A DNA stretch of 64,000 bases from Sphagnum compactum (GCA_965153455.1 OZ234504.1:372001-436000), one strand, 5' to 3'; positions 34,366 to 48,171 are shown, counted from the stretch's first letter. Translations and numbers: made by a program. The notes: generated by a model not told the origin, from the letters alone.

Positions 34366-37300
34366 ATGGCGGCGGCGGAGGAGGAGGTGAAAACGTTGTT
34401 CGTGTCCGGTTTGCCTGACGACATCAAGGAGCGCGAAATTCACAACCTGTTTCGCATTTACGATGGCTACGAAACCTGTCAACTCAAGTATTCCGGGCGA
34501 GGATTTCAGGTAAGCTTTGCAAATTTCTGAGAAAAAAGGTGTACGCCACACCAGGCGCATGGTATTATGTCGTCATATGTGAGAGTTTGCAACACAAAAG
34601 AAGAAGCGAAGAAGAAGAAGAAGAAGTAGCAGCAGCCGCTTTGTATGTACACAGAATGTCACTAGAGCTTATGTGACTTAAGATCTCTTGTTTGATTCTG
34701 GAAATTCTTGTGGCAGATTGTAGCTTTTGCAGTCTTCACAGATCAAGCATCAGCACTGAAGGCAAAGGAGGCTCTCAATGTATGGAATCCTGGCAGATTT
34801 CTTCTTCATCTCTCCTGTTCTTGTGACTTTGGCATCTGTCTCGCAATCAAAAGAGATATCTGATTTACATGGAATTGAGTTTGTTGGCATTCATTCATTG
34901 CCATGTGGAATGTAGAGAAAACTGATTCTTGTTTGAAGATCTTATGCTTTGTTGTAGCAGCACTTGGAACACTTTTTTTTTCCCCCCTTCATTCACAGAG
35001 TTTTGCATTCACAACTTTGGTAGCATTTTGCTATTTGCAATCATTGATGTTGAAGGGTTCCTTCTACATGTGGCTTCTTCAGGGGTTTACATTTGATCCA
35101 CAGTCAGGCTCAACACTTCATATTGAACTTGCGCGTGCTAACTCCCGAACCAAGCGCTCACGTTCAGGTTGATTTTCACATAAAAATTTGGAAAGGAGCT
35201 TGTAATGTAGCATTGTGTGACCCAGTGTGTTCTTTTGAACTATGGGAAGCTTTTTTCTTATTCCAGATGTGAAGTTGCAGAGGATGCAGGGCCAGGGGCT
35301 GTGGAGAAGAAATTCAGAGGGCCCATTGGTGTGCCCGGTGTGCCATACCCTGATGCAGGTTTGTCTTTCTTTTTGTGTTCCTGTTGATTTCTGTGGCTCC
35401 CTTTAAGTAGTTAGAATCACTTGTGTGCAACATATTGATAGATGTAACTGCTGTGAGATGCTATCTCCTGAAATCATTTTTGTTTTTGCTTCTCCCTTCT
35501 TAATCATGTAGCCACTCCCTCAGAGCTTCTCTGACTTTCAACTGAGAGTTATTCTTTTGATTTCCGTGTTCTGCAGTCTTGGACTTTTTTCTGGGTGATG
35601 TTTTACCACTAGCGCTAATCTTGGCCCCTAAGGCCTAAGTATTTGGAAACAAAGTTGGTCATTCCCTTATTTCAGCTTCAAATGGGAGCTTAAGAGTCCC
35701 CTTATGATGTTTGGAGTGCATTGATTGAGTGTACATTTGTGTGCTCCTGCATTCACATACTGATGAGCTTGTGTGCTCAAGGACTTTGTTGGCTGTATGC
35801 ATGTGATCACATTCACGCAGACAAAAAAGAGGTGTACGTCCACAGCCTTGCTGTAACATATTAAGCCCATAAGGAGAACAGCGGCATCAACATAAGCTAC
35901 AGCAGGATCATAAGAAGCTGTCTGTCTGTTTTTTACTAGTTTTGTCAGTTTGATCTGGGTCAAGTTTGATTCTGGTGCACAGTCACACTCACAGTGAGGT
36001 TAAGTAGGAGAGCTCACGTGGCACGGTTTTTTTTGGGTCCGCACTCACAGGGGTTGGCGGCACTTTACACATGCCTGGGATGGTGCACCCCTCCGTATAC
36101 AACGACATGCCTGGATTCCCCCCTGCACCGAGGTCATTATACACACATGCACTAGGCTAGTTATTGTCACTTCCAGGAGGCTCAACTCTGGTTTAGGCAC
36201 ATTACTAGGTCTTTTCCACAGTTGAACACCAATTTATTTTTACCAAAGGATAAAGATTTAGGCTTGAATCAGGCTCTGAGCACAAGGACAGTTTTTTTAT
36301 TACTGTGGGTCTGTGTTTCTTTTATTGTGCCAGTGTCCTTATACATTTGGGTCAGTCACTCCTTTTAATTCTAGTTTCATATTCTGCAAAATTGTAAGAT
36401 AGTCTAACTCACAGGAGCAAGCACTGGCCAGGGTAACCTTGTCTAGACTGATGGTGTGAAGGGATTATGTCATTGATAAACTTGTTTTGAAGAAAAATGG
36501 GAACATATGACCATGTGCTTGAATGTGCATGTGCATTGAGAAACATGTGTTGAGAGGGTCCTGTCACTAATCCCTTGGCTCCTATAGTGGTAGGTAGTGT
36601 TTGATTACAGTTGTGTGGAGACTTGTTTACTTTCCTTTCTGTGGTGTTGCTAGTCCTGGTTTGTCAACCTGTTTTTATCCACAGCTCATTCCTTTAATAG
36701 TGATGAATAAAAAAACTGCAGTCCATGCTAGAACAAAATCTATGAGTTGCTCTACTTATGGTAGAAAAGGGCTTCTTAAGGTTTTGTCATTTATAGCATG
36801 TTTCAGGAATTGGACATGGCTCCTGTTCTATGCTTGCAGCCTAAATTCATTGTCCTTTTCTCAAGGAGGATGAGCCATGTTCACCAAAACGGTGTTTGAG
36901 TGGAAAGTTTCCTCTAGATCAGGGCTGTTCATGGGATTCATCTTTGCAGACTTGATTCTGTAAATGGACTCTCCAGTGAAAAGGGAAGTTATTAGCAACT
37001 TGGCTGAAGCAGTCTGCTAGCTGGTTATGTGGTACCTGTGTGTGCATAAGCTTTTTGGGGATGAATCTGACCAACATGTAACAACTCTTAAGGAGTGTCC
37101 ATGGGTTTAGCAAAAACCTGGGATATTGATAATTGTTCATAGGGTGTCCTCTCCATTCTTTAACTCTTTTAAATGTTTCTGGTATGTGTTGAATTTCCTA
37201 ATGGTACCAAGGAAATGGTGGGTTGGATTTTTGCAGTGGTGGCATCATGGCTCCACCTCTGTACAATGCTGTCCCAGATGGTATTCCTGGTCTCATGATG

Positions 37301-38716
37301 GTATGATTCTACACTCCTTTAGGCTCTTTCTGTTCAAGTTTGGCAAAGGTGTGAAATGAGGACAAAATGCCAAAGAAAGATGAACTGATATTCACTGATG
37401 GGAAGATTAATTAGTAAAGAGTTTGAAAGGAAGCAAAAGGGTGGGATTTACCATTTCTGTCCACAGTTTGACTTGGAGATGTGGTACTGGAATGCTGTTA
37501 TTCTGCATTGGTTGAACACTTGACTGAAACTTGTTGACTCTTCTCCATGGAACCTTTTTCAGATACCACCTCCTCCAGCACCTGGGAGCAATCCTCCCTG
37601 CTCCACTCTATTTGTTGCCAATCTGGGGCCTACGTGTACTGAAGAAGAGCTCACACAAGCACTTTCTAGGTTGATCTTTTCTAACCTCATGCTGCAAAAT
37701 ACTGTTTTCTTGAACGGTTGCTAGATGGATAATTGAGCAATTTCTTAGATAATCACCCCATTCGTTAAGTTTCCACCAGGTCTTTTTCTTGATTAGGTGT
37801 TTGTTCTTGTTCAAGTGTTGTGAGTTTGGGTCCAGTATGTCCTTCCTGTCAGGGTCCTTATGGCAGTGGTTCATACTTAGATTGTCATTTGTGAAAGGTG
37901 GTAAGTCCCATCACACTACCACATGACTAGAATTCTTGTCTTTGAGAAGTTGCCATCTTCTCAAGGTGTTTTGGGCTGCATGTGAACAAGCTTTTCCTCT
38001 GCAGGTATCCTGGATTTCAAAAAATGAAGTATCAGATCAAGAGTGGACTACCAGTGGCCTTTGTAGAGTTTAAGGTAAGTGGTCATTGTGGATTTTGTAA
38101 TGAAGTTTGGTCAACAGAGTATTATGAGCCATATGATCATGAAAGGGTAATTTGCTTACATGACAAGGTAGAAAGGGTCTGTGTGCCACTGTATTCTTTT
38201 TCACTTTGTTAGATGAAGAGTGACCTCAGTTTGGATGTATTGTGAAGAAGTTCATATAGTGGCAGGCTTGTGGTGGTGTTGCAGGATGTATTATGCTCGA
38301 CTAAAGCACTCTCAGAACTTCAAAACTTTAACCTGCCATCTTGTGACAGGGGTGGAATGCGCCTGGAGTATCCTTTTTTCCAGTCCTTTTCAGCTGATAC
38401 TTCTAGCTCTTTGTTCTTTTCTAAGTTCAACCTTGGGACATCTAATTCTTATCTTCTGATTGTTGCTGATGGATTTACTTATGTTCTAGAAAAGAGTACT
38501 GCACTCATAACATTGATTGTTGTTGTGGCCATAGACCTGGAGAGAGACACAGACAGAGAGGAGAAAATCACCTTGAAGACTAGTAGTGCACCCTTCACAT
38601 TCACGTAATAAGAGGAGAAAGAGATCAATGTGGGTTGTATGTTATCTTGACCAGGCAATAGATATGCAAAGGCAAAGATGGGCCAGCCAAGAACAGTACG
38701 ATCTACCCATGTCTAG
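34366..38716 (+). CDS. Two-RRM RNA-binding protein, WHI3/SCW1/RBPMS-like plant family
   Basis: Ten exons join in phase: 34366-34509, 34717-34779, 35083-35167, 35281-35358, 36051-36132, 37237-37300, 37563-37669, 38005-38074, 38285-38367 and 38662-38716, giving 276 residues. RRM1 (about 9-88) has TLFVSGLP as RNP2 and GFQIVAFAVF as the RNP1 region. RRM2 (about 186-265) has STLFVANLG and LPVAFVEF and closes with GGMRLEYAKAKMG, the typical end of this family in plants. A Gly/Pro/Met-rich linker joins them. The exon 4 acceptor after gaagttgcag was preferred over ttccag because it alone restores phase and family sequence. The exon 5 donor is gtcatt. The short last exon was located by phase and by the YAKAKMG motif. 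Target RNAs are unknown. Arabidopsis has several uncharacterised homologues. Confidence 0.88.
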
Positions 38717-41700
38717 GTTCCAATGCTTACCCAGTCTATTCACATATTGGAAGGCATCAGCAACACAAGGCTTTTTAACAGTCTTGAGTACAACATGTGC
38801 CTCCTATTTTGAGAGTCGACTAGTGGACAGATGGTACATCAAAATTATGGAAATTCTATACTAGGGATAATTTTAGCAAAGGTGTTTCAGGATGCAAGAG
38901 ACAATTTTATGTGTAGCTTTAAGATTTTTGCAGACATCTTAGTAGTTGCTAGAGTCAATAATTGAACTGTTTCCTGGTTTGATGTTAAACCAGAGACCTG
39001 GTTTTAAAGAAAGAAAGAAATTCACTTAATAGTAGAGACAGTCTAGAAAATTGTTTTGGGCTGCATTTGTTGTACTTACTCATGTTCTGGGTTTGTGTAC
39101 AGTAGCCAGAAGCGAAGGGTATCTCATATCTCTTCTTCACCCATTATAGGTTTTTCAGAGTTCTGTGATGAAGTTAGAAACTCACATGTTAGCGAATTTC
39201 TGTACGAAGTTGATATTAAACTTTCAATTTAGACTATATTATTGTCCTTTGTCACACCACATATTCAGTCTATTTGGTTGGATGGGCAGGAGCTTTGTGG
39301 GTGGTGGGGGATTTACAATTTGCATTCAACTGATTGTTGTCTCTGTGCAATTGCAAGTATGTGGACATACCAGGCCAATCAGAAAGCAGGTGTGAATCAC
39401 TTGAAGGTAAAAATCATGAAACAAATCATATAATCCAGTGATTGTAGTTTTGACATATCACACAAGCAATTTGTGAGTGAAAAATATAATGTCTTGAAGC
39501 CTTGCAAATTTCAGAAGTAACTATTCATTCTTTTTTTCTTTTTAGTTCTTTTTCTTTTCTTTATTTCTTTTACATTTCTTTTCATATGTTTTTTCTTTTT
39601 ATTAATTTCTACTATTATCTTTAACACAAGATTGTAAATTTAAAAAATTTCAGAAAATTGCAAATTTTATTATTCCCAAAAAATTTGATAAAATCAAAAC
39701 AAAGTTTGGCAAGTCACCAATGGCATGGTAAAAATCCAATTCAACATGAAAACCACCAAAGGCATCAATAATTGGACTTGCTAACGTTCAAATCAAATCA
39801 AATATGTATCTCTAAATTGATTGATTGCAAAAGCTCAAAACAAGTTCAAAGCTCAAATCAAGTATGTATTTCTAAATTGAGGGATTGTTAAAGTTCAAAT
39901 CAACCTCAAATTAAATTTGTAAAAGTCAAGAACATCATCATCAATCATCATGTTTTGTCTATTGCATTTATTGCCATCCTAGGAATAAGCTTTGGATCAA
40001 CCACAAAGTTAATTGTTATTAGGCAATTTTACATATGACTAAGAATGTGCTTAAAAGACATGTTAACATTGAAAACTTTGAATGGTTTTCAACCATGAAT
40101 AACTTCCAAGTGTTGATTGTGCTTAGTAAGCTCAAAATCACATCATTGATTTTAGAATTCATCACCATCACCAAGTGCTTTGCTTGGTTGTCTAGCTTGT
40201 AGAATTTTTTGAACAACAACACCGACATCATCAACAATAGATGGTCTCTCTAGGCGAAGGACAACAAATGCAATTGCAAGTTTTTTTTATGCTTTCTTTG
40301 GACCAAGAACAACATGTCTTTCTTTAGGCAACACACCATTTGTAAAACCACCTTTATTGGATCAATGACAATACCAGAATTAATAACAACAAAAAGATGT
40401 TGACCATCTTCAACACGAACTTCTTGCACCACAAAAACAAAAACGAAGGACCAAGAAGGAATGAAAAAACCTAAGAAACTGAAAATCAACAAATCACACT
40501 TACTTTCCCCTTTTCAAATGCCTTTTTTTCCTCCCTAAAAAAATTCATCATATTGTAAAAGACGATTGCCTTTCAACTCATCATTGATACTATGTTGTAC
40601 AAGTTGGTCTCTCACATGTTTATCAATTCGATTATGCTTATAAACATGAAAACCACACATGAAAAAAAAGGTTTAAAAACAAAAGCAAATTCAAATGAAA
40701 AAAAAGAACAAACAAGAAAAAAGAGAGAGGAACTAACTTCTTATAAGAGAGAGGATCCCAATGACCCATAACCTCTATATACCATATTCTTGTGGAAGGA
40801 GAGCCTCCTCCATCCATGTAATCTCAACCTTTCGTCTAGTTTTATTAGATAAAACTTTTTGTTTCAAGGCATGGAAATGAAAATTCCTTTGATCAATAAT
40901 AAACCATAATTAGTTGTGTTTGACTAGAGAGGCAACAAATCATATGTCATCATTCTTCTCCCATTTAAGTTTAGTGGGTAGGAATAGTGAATGTGGACTT
41001 GATTTATCATTGGGTTACATAGTAGGATGTTAGTGGGTTAATTCTTCAAAAATTGTAATGACATCATCCACATGGTAGTCAATAGGAGGTATATATTAAT
41101 CTATTTAACATCTCGTAATATAGATCCTCTAGTTTTTAAAAACTCCATGGTAGGATATAAGACTAACCCAACAGGCACCTACACCAATTTTTTCTTTTTC
41201 AAAGTTCACACTCTTGATTTAGAACACCTTTTATGAAAAAAAATTCATGCAAAAATATTTGAATCTTAGATTGAGTCCAACTAGGGACATTGACTCACAA
41301 ATTGGTTTAGCCAACATCTTTCATTCTTTTTAAATAGAAAAACATTAAACTTCTTTTATATAATTTGCGAGACCAACATTAGAAGCATAGAATGTAACTT
41401 TATCACTTGTTATTTTCATTCATTGGTATCTTGGGTTAGTAAAAATGTTGGAAGGGAGTAAACAAGATACAATGAGCCAATTGCATTATTTTAGAAAAGG
41501 ACTACATGTCCATTTGTCCAAAAATAACTTTTTCATACAAATGAATTTCTGAACAATGTTTTTGGCAATTTGTTATAATAAATGCTTATAATTGCCCAAA
41601 TACATAATCTTTTATTTTGTTATTATTTTTGAATAAATATGAATTTTTGAGAGTATGTTGATGCCTTGTAAATTTAATGTTTTGTTTTCTAAAAATGACA

Positions 41701-43880
41701 ACAATTTCAAATCATAACCAAAAATTCATTTTTTAATTTTTATGTTTTCTTGTATAGTAATCTAAAATTTTCTTATTTATATGTGGTAAAGGACTTTTGA
41801 AGTTTTAGGATTTTGGAACAACTTTGGAAAGTTTTTTCAATTTTTATGGTTTTAGAATTCCACATATTTTAAGGTATGAGTGTTTTTTGAATGTGATTAA
41901 TAGGTCGTTATGTTCTTAAAATTTTTTCCTTCAATTTTTTAATATTTTATGAGTTCTTTTGATAGTACTTTGCAAAATTGATTTTGTCTAACATAATAGG
42001 TGTTCACTTTCAAAGGTCTTAAATCAAAACTTAAACTTCAAATTTTATTAAATTGTATTTTTGTTTGAATTTTTTGACATTCATATGAATGAAAAATAAA
42101 AAACTTGTTATGATTTCCATGGTTTTAATAGTAAAACATAAATATTTTTTCAATTTTCACTATTTTTCTTCATCGTCTGACACCCTTTTTGGCTTGTTGG
42201 ATTGTAATTGCACCCAAAAGGAGTTGTTGGAACTACATTGATTTTGAAAACCCCTTGATTTTATCTAGATTACCTAATTAGCTTACCAATATTTCTAATC
42301 AAGTATTAGTAGTTGTGCATTGCAACAATACACAATTAGAAAAACCGCCTAATAACAACATACCTAAATAAAAACATAAAATCACAAAACAATATAATTT
42401 GTATAAGAAATGAAAATAATTTTGTAAATTTGTTTTTCCAACATAATTATGCTTGTTGAAATGAAGAACTTCAGATCCAAATGTCTTTTGTGAAATCATA
42501 TGAGTGGAACTTTTCATATAGAATTGAAATGGTACAATCAATTCATATTCAATATATAATTAAATATTTCATCAAGTGTTGTTATTATTTGAATCACTTT
42601 TAAAGTATATTGCACTTTGTAGTATATTGGTACAAGGATTATTTTTTCACAAATGTAATATTTAATAGTTTATTATTAATAAAAAAATTAATTTCTTTTG
42701 ACAATTGCATTATTTGGTAGTTGAATTACTTTATTTTGAATATAAATTATGAATTTTTTTTTTAATATTGGCTTGGTGGAAATTTAAAATCACATAATTA
42801 AAAAAAATAAAATTTGTGACAATAGTTTTTGACCATCATGGTGTGCTTTCACCCAAAAGAATAGACTTTAAACCTAGTTGGAAGGTACAAAGTGCCATTT
42901 TTTTTGCAATTTCAAAAAGAAACAAAGAAAGCATGCTCACAAATCCTTCAAGACTGTTTTTTCATTCTTAGATAAATTAACTATGGAGTTTTCCATGTTG
43001 TAACTTTGTAATTTTTTCATATGTCAAACACATTTTTCACCCAAAGTTCAATGTGTTTGTTGGCTTTATGATTAACCTTATTCACGTTGTCCAACTTTCT
43101 CTCACTAGGATTTGGAGATTACCTCATTAGGAGAAAAATTAAAAGTAATGGGAAGAACTATCACAATAACAACATTCAAGTTAAAATAAGGAGAGTTGAA
43201 ACAAGGGAACATAACCATCAATCCCGACATGGATATCAAAGTTCTCAACATCCAAAGAGATGAAATTAAACATCATCATTGTCAAAAACTTTTTGGAAAG
43301 TTGGTGTTTTTAGCAATGGTGTTGTTCAATTCAATCACTATAGATGATATAATAAAGAGAAGCAATAACAAATGAAAGAATGTCAAAAAAGACATCATCA
43401 AATTGTCACAAGAGAAACACGATAGAAAAATGCAACATTCAAAAAATATATATCAAGGTATTCGAGAAGAATGCATTTTCAAATCACTACAGGAAAAAAA
43501 TAACGAAGAAAAGTAGCAATGATGAAACCAAATGAAGAAGAGGATGTTTGTACTAAACTACAAAGCCTCATCTAGAGAAGAATTGTGACAACAAGACAAG
43601 ATGAACTTTCCTCTCTCTCTTTCTCTCTATCTGCTTGCATTTAAACTGGGAGAATCTGTTTACTATCAAATGGAGGCAACTCTATCTAGTGTAACTTACT
43701 TCCACAAAAGGAAGGATACTGTAATACCTTGGTGACTTCAGCACAAATTGTTCTATTTTCAGAAATGCTGAAATTTTCAAACAATAACTTTCTGAAAGAA
43801 CAAATTTTTGTGGACTAAACAAAAGAATCTTTGGAATATTTTGAAATATTCTTCAACATGAAATCTTCAAAATTAATTAA
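38717..43880. other. AT-rich gene-free interval
   Basis: About 5 kb without a recognisable gene. The first few hundred bases may be 3' untranslated region of the RRM gene. Two adjoining minus-strand open stretches (40019-40237 and 40250-40492) share one frame but have no known domain. A 66-bp direct duplication with 'caaatcaa(a/g)tatgtat' and 'ctaaattga' occurs at about 39789-39920. The rest is poly-A/T-rich, probably old transposon DNA. Confidence 0.55.
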
Positions 43881-43884
43881 TTAT

Positions 43885-45200
43885 TTGGCAGACATGTGCT
43901 GAAGTTGCCCCTGCATCTGAGTACTTCTTCAAGCTAGGAGTAGAAGGCAAGCTGTGCCTTCTGCCTACGGTACTGTCACTTGTTGCAATTGTGCTCTGCA
44001 AGTGTCAAACCAGAGTGGTGCTTAGATATTGTCTTTGTGAATTCCTGGGTTGATAGACTTTTTGACCTGATTGTTGAAACACCGTGAAGCTGGTGAAGAT
44101 GAACTCTGCCTAGTGTTTGCCGGCTTTCTTCTGGGATTAATGAGGTCCTGCAATTGTAGCAGTGCACATTTACTCCAGTGCCCAGCATGTTGTAGCTCTG
44201 GTATTCCTGAAAGAAATTTGCCATCTCCATTCAGGAGTCTAAGGCTGACATTTAAACTTGCAATCAATTGTGGGGAGGGTTTTTGTAGGTGTACTACTAG
44301 TGATGGTGTCATCCTTGGCTCTGACCAAAGGGTGGTGTAAGTAGTCTATGATGACCTCTGATCATGACAGCAATGGATCACAGAGATCACTGAGACGATC
44401 CATGTATGATGTCACTTGAAACATCCTGTAGTTATTCTTTCTGTTACAAGGAGAGGCTTCTAAACTAGAATATCCTTTGCAGGTGATATGTGGCAGAAGA
44501 TTGAACTCAGTGTGGATGAGAAAATGACAAGAGATGGTTTTGTGCATAATAGATGGATTGCACTGCTTGTGTACTGATCCTTGTTCAAGAATTTGATTTC
44601 CTTTGTCAAGTGTCTGATGTGCTTCTGTGGTATGAGAGTGGCAGGCCATTGTAATGGCACCAATACTCCTTGCTCTTGAAAAGCATCCACATATGTTTGA
44701 CCTAATCAAGCACAAATTTCGTAACACTGGAGACATTAAGTTGGTAAGTCTATCAGATTTGAAATCTAGAATGATTTTTTGATAGGATATGTGAATCCCA
44801 TGGTCTCAAATTTTTGTTGCTTCAAAGAACTGCCCTTTCCTGTTGATATGTTTGGTTGAAAAGTGAAGGATAAGGTGAGGTCTAAGTTTCTTGATAATTT
44901 CAAGGTAAGAGAAGCTTCAGATTTTTCTTGTTTGGTTGAATCAAGAAAGTCACATTCTTTGTTGCTCAAATAATGCTAAAATAATCAGTGTCCTTGGAGG
45001 TGGAAAATTTGAAAATGAAAACGTCTTCTACAGTCTTTGGAGATGGTGAAAAAAGTCAAGGGATTGCAAAGACACAGGAGCTGGCAGTGGAGCATGCGCA
45101 AGCAGTGAATGCAATTATAAGTTTGCCACCATGTGCAGAGCCACAAGTGCAACAGTGTTGCTGTGCACTCATGGATCTGGCATACCCTATAACCATGTGA
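43885..45200 (+). pseudogene. trans-Polyprenyl (solanesyl-type) diphosphate synthase pseudogene
   Basis: Three blocks of the family appear in order on the plus strand. AEVAPASEYFFKLGVEGK (about 43900-43960) matches AEVP-LASAAEYFFK-GVEGKR. QQWITEITETIHV (about 44370-44405) matches QQ-IAEI-EMIHVASLLHDDVLDD, after which the first Asp-rich motif is lost to stops; a TRRG survives. MAPILLALEKHPHMFDLI (44650-44740) matches -TAPI-FA-EE-PQL, and finally GIAKTQELAVEHAQAVNAI (45058-45115) with CALMDLAYPI matches GI--TRELA-EHA-LA---I and -ALV-L-. The second Asp-rich motif was not found. A run of six A at 45050-45055 appears one base short of keeping SLEMVKK in frame with SQGI. Intact enzymes make ubiquinone or plastoquinone side chains; this copy cannot. 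Confidence 0.8.
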
Positions 45201-46035
45201 TCCAATTGAGAGTACAGTTCCTGAAGGAAGTTCCAAAGAAAAGGAATGTAGTATCATTTTCTTGACCTCCTCACCATCCTGTTTCCTGGATGACCTTGAG
45301 TGTAGTTTTTGAAGAAATAACCTCCAATACCTAGATCTGTGTTTTTCTGGTTTGTCAAGCTTCTCACATCTGGCTCCCTGAAATTCCAATCTGCACCCTC
45401 AGCATCTGGTTACACTCAACATGGGATGAGGTACCACATCACAGAGTGTAACCTTGAATTCAGTCTCAACATCTCTTTGCTGATCATCTCTTGCATTCCT
45501 TTTCTCTGCTAGAATTTGATCTCATTATCATCACCCTGGAATGTGCAGATGTTTTCTTTACATGCATTTTTCTTCAATCTCTGAAGCTCAATATCACAGA
45601 AACTACATGAACTTGATACCTAGGTGACCTGGCTTTCTTGCTCTTGCAGCAGGTGCCAATATTTACTCACAGAGAGGGCAAAAGAGTGATGGAAAGGTGA
45701 TGACTGATCAGAGATGCTCCTCCATTACAAGACAATACATGTCTAACACAGGATTTTGCTTTGATTCAGTGACCATTAAAAACAGAGCTTTCTTCAGATG
45801 GCTCAAATGTGTATCATGAATCTTATCTATACTCTTAGAAATACAATTTTTGAGGTACGTCTCTTCATTGCAGCTCTATTATACAATTGAAGCCTCTACA
45901 ATTGATAGACAAATAAGCACAGATTGAGCTTGTTGCGAGAATGCTCGCAAAGAATTCTGGTTGAGCATTGAGGGGTGAAGAACTCTGAGATGGAAGTAAT
46001 ATGTACAAATGTAGATCAAGCTCAAACTGATGGTG
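45201..46035. other. Gene-free interval, 3' side of the GT47 gene
   Basis: No domain is recognisable on either strand. The part adjoining 46035 should contain the 3' untranslated region of the minus-strand glycosyltransferase gene. Confidence 0.45.
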
Positions 46036-48171
46036 TTACTGCAAAGAATTTCTCACAGTGTGTCTTCGAATCCACAACTCATACATCACCATGTAGAATG
46101 CATCAAACTCCATTGCAGGAGAATGCCATTGGAAATGCTTCCTGACTTGCAAAACATACTGATGCATTCTTGCATATTGTGCAGGTGTGATTTGTTTCAA
46201 GGTTTTCTTCAGCAGTGGTATGTTGAGATGAGGAATCACAACTGCGAATTTGCTCCAGTCGAGAATGTCAGCAAATGGCAGATCATAGTAGTCGGCAATC
46301 ACCACTGGTACACATCCGTAGAACATTGCATCTCCCAGCCTCGCCGTGTTCACCTCGTATCCTTTGACGTGCAGACAGAACTTGCTGGTGAGCAAACCCT
46401 CGGAGTAGGGGAATGTGACTCTGCCTTTGTGGACGAAGATTTCATCGTCGTTTCCCCATTCCTTGTGAAGCTGTAATCGTATTGGTGAATTTATAGCTCC
46501 CGCGAAGAATGCTAGCCTCTTCCTGCAATTCCCACGACTTCTGAATGCTGATCAGGATTCCGTGTTCTGGAATGCAGATTTGTTTGTATCGATTGCAAAA
46601 GTACAAATACTTTCTTTCTCTGACGAGGATTTGTGTTTGCAAGGCTTCTGTTATTGTTGTTGATTTACCTTTGGGCGATGTGCTTCACATCTTCCGGAGT
46701 GTTGCCGTCGCGCGGCCAGATTTGCGGAACGGAAGCGTCTTTGTGAGTGATGTAATAGTGGAGGTGATAGCTTGAAGGGCAGACGAGTTGGATGGCATTG
46801 TGTCGCACTTCAGGTACCAGTTCCATAGCCGTGCGCGCGATGGAATGGCAAGAGAGGTAGAAGTGGTCGACTCCGCCGCTGCGGTTCCAGTAGCTCCAAT
46901 CCTTTCGCACAGCCGTCACATGCTTTTGGCAGAATTGCTTCACTCCTTCGGTGCCCACGCGCTTGTCTATGCGCGCACGAGTGATCGACACCGGCATGAA
47001 GAAGAAATCGGCCTCGGCAGCATCGGGTGTCACGAACGAGCTTTTCATTAACGCTTGCTTGAAATACGCCTCGCTCGCGTAATTGCCCTTGGGTACGGTT
47101 TCCCAGGCACGGTAGATGTTGCTGTATGGATCATTCTTGTCGTGCGGGTACACAAAGATCTTGACTTTCCGTCTCATCTCGTTGTAATTCGCCTCGAACA
47201 CGCGGCGTGAATGGTAAGGTCCGTTGTCTAGCTCCACATCTGCATGCACAACAACCAAAGCCATCTCGTCAGAAAACCAGAAACAAAATCAAAAGAAAAT
47301 CTCGTGACCACAACCCCCTTCTTGTATCTTTCAGAACCGAACAACGGTCCGAGAGCTGCTGCAAGCAAACCTTCTTCATCTGGCAGCTTCTGCAAACTAT
47401 GGAATTTGACGCCAAGATGCACTTGAGCTGGAGGGGGAAAAAAGTTGTACAGCTTCCTTACTGAATTATTCCTAATATTCAAGCGTAATTCGATGGCAAT
47501 AAAATCTCTATTTGCAATAGTGATCAGGAAACGTTTCTTAGCTTCCTTTGCATCCAGGAAGACTTTATAAACACGTTCCAGCCCAGAGGTGAAATCTTAA
47601 TATTGTAGAACTCCGGGAATCCTATGAGCTGCTGCAGTGCGTTTTGATGGTTTTTGAGTGGAGGGGTTTGTGGGGGGCTCGAGAATCTCGAACCTGCTCC
47701 AGTGAGATTAAGAGTGAGCTCATGTAGAAACGCGACACCGTCCGGCGAGCGGCCAACCTTGCCTCTAATAGTACCCTCATCAACCGCGGTCTCAAATTTC
47801 ACGTCGTTTCGATCCGTTATAATTTGGCGCGTCGTTTCGATGTCCATCGCCAAGCCGCTAATCCCGTTAGAGCGCATGATATACTCCTCCGTCTTTAATA
47901 ACAAGTCGGACGACGCCTGCTCCTCCAGCATCGCCCCATGCCGTGAACTAAGGACCGTGAAGTACAACAGGAGGCGCGTGCAAAGCATTAGTAGACTCGT
48001 CACAGCCAGCAGTCCAAGAAGAAACTGTTTGGTACAATTTACCGGCCTGGGTGATGAAGCTCGCAGCTGAATGTGGTTCCTTTTCGAGAATCCATTCCTC
48101 CCCACAGCCTCGCTCGCAAACCTGCTGCTAGTTGCGGGCGATGATCCTTTGGTTCCAATCATGGTATCCAA
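46036..48171 (-). CDS. Exostosin-family glycosyltransferase (GT47)
   Basis: Three exons join in phase: 47694-48171, 46669-47239 and 46036-46522, giving 511 residues. A short basic N-terminus and one hydrophobic segment (about 48-74, LLGLLAVTSLLMLCTRLLLY) indicate a type II Golgi membrane protein. The stem leads to the exostosin domain, from KVKIFVYPHD through ASEAYFKQALMKSSFVT, EADFFFMPVSITRAR and GGVDHFYLSCHS. The C-terminal half has KRLAFFAGAI, FCLHVKGYEVNTARLGDAMF and GCVPVVIADYYDLPF, the conserved nucleotide-sugar-binding block of plant GT47 proteins. Exon 1 was ended at GCA G, donor gttcga, because only this restores phase to DVELDNGPYHSRRVFEANY. The second donor is gtaaat. Family members build pectin, xyloglucan or xylan; the sugar cannot be assigned. 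ATG 48162 is an alternative start. Confidence 0.92.

Noticed and set aside
40019-40492. Two adjoining minus-strand ORFs as one gene
   Set aside because: They share a frame but are separated by a stop, are AT-rich, and contain no recognisable domain.
44022-44736. Minus-strand ORFs of 76-124 codons
   Set aside because: They overlap the plus-strand polyprenyl synthase remnants and have no family resemblance of their own.
46788-47051. Plus-strand ORF opposite GT47 exon 2
   Set aside because: It is a shadow of the conserved exostosin block on the other strand.
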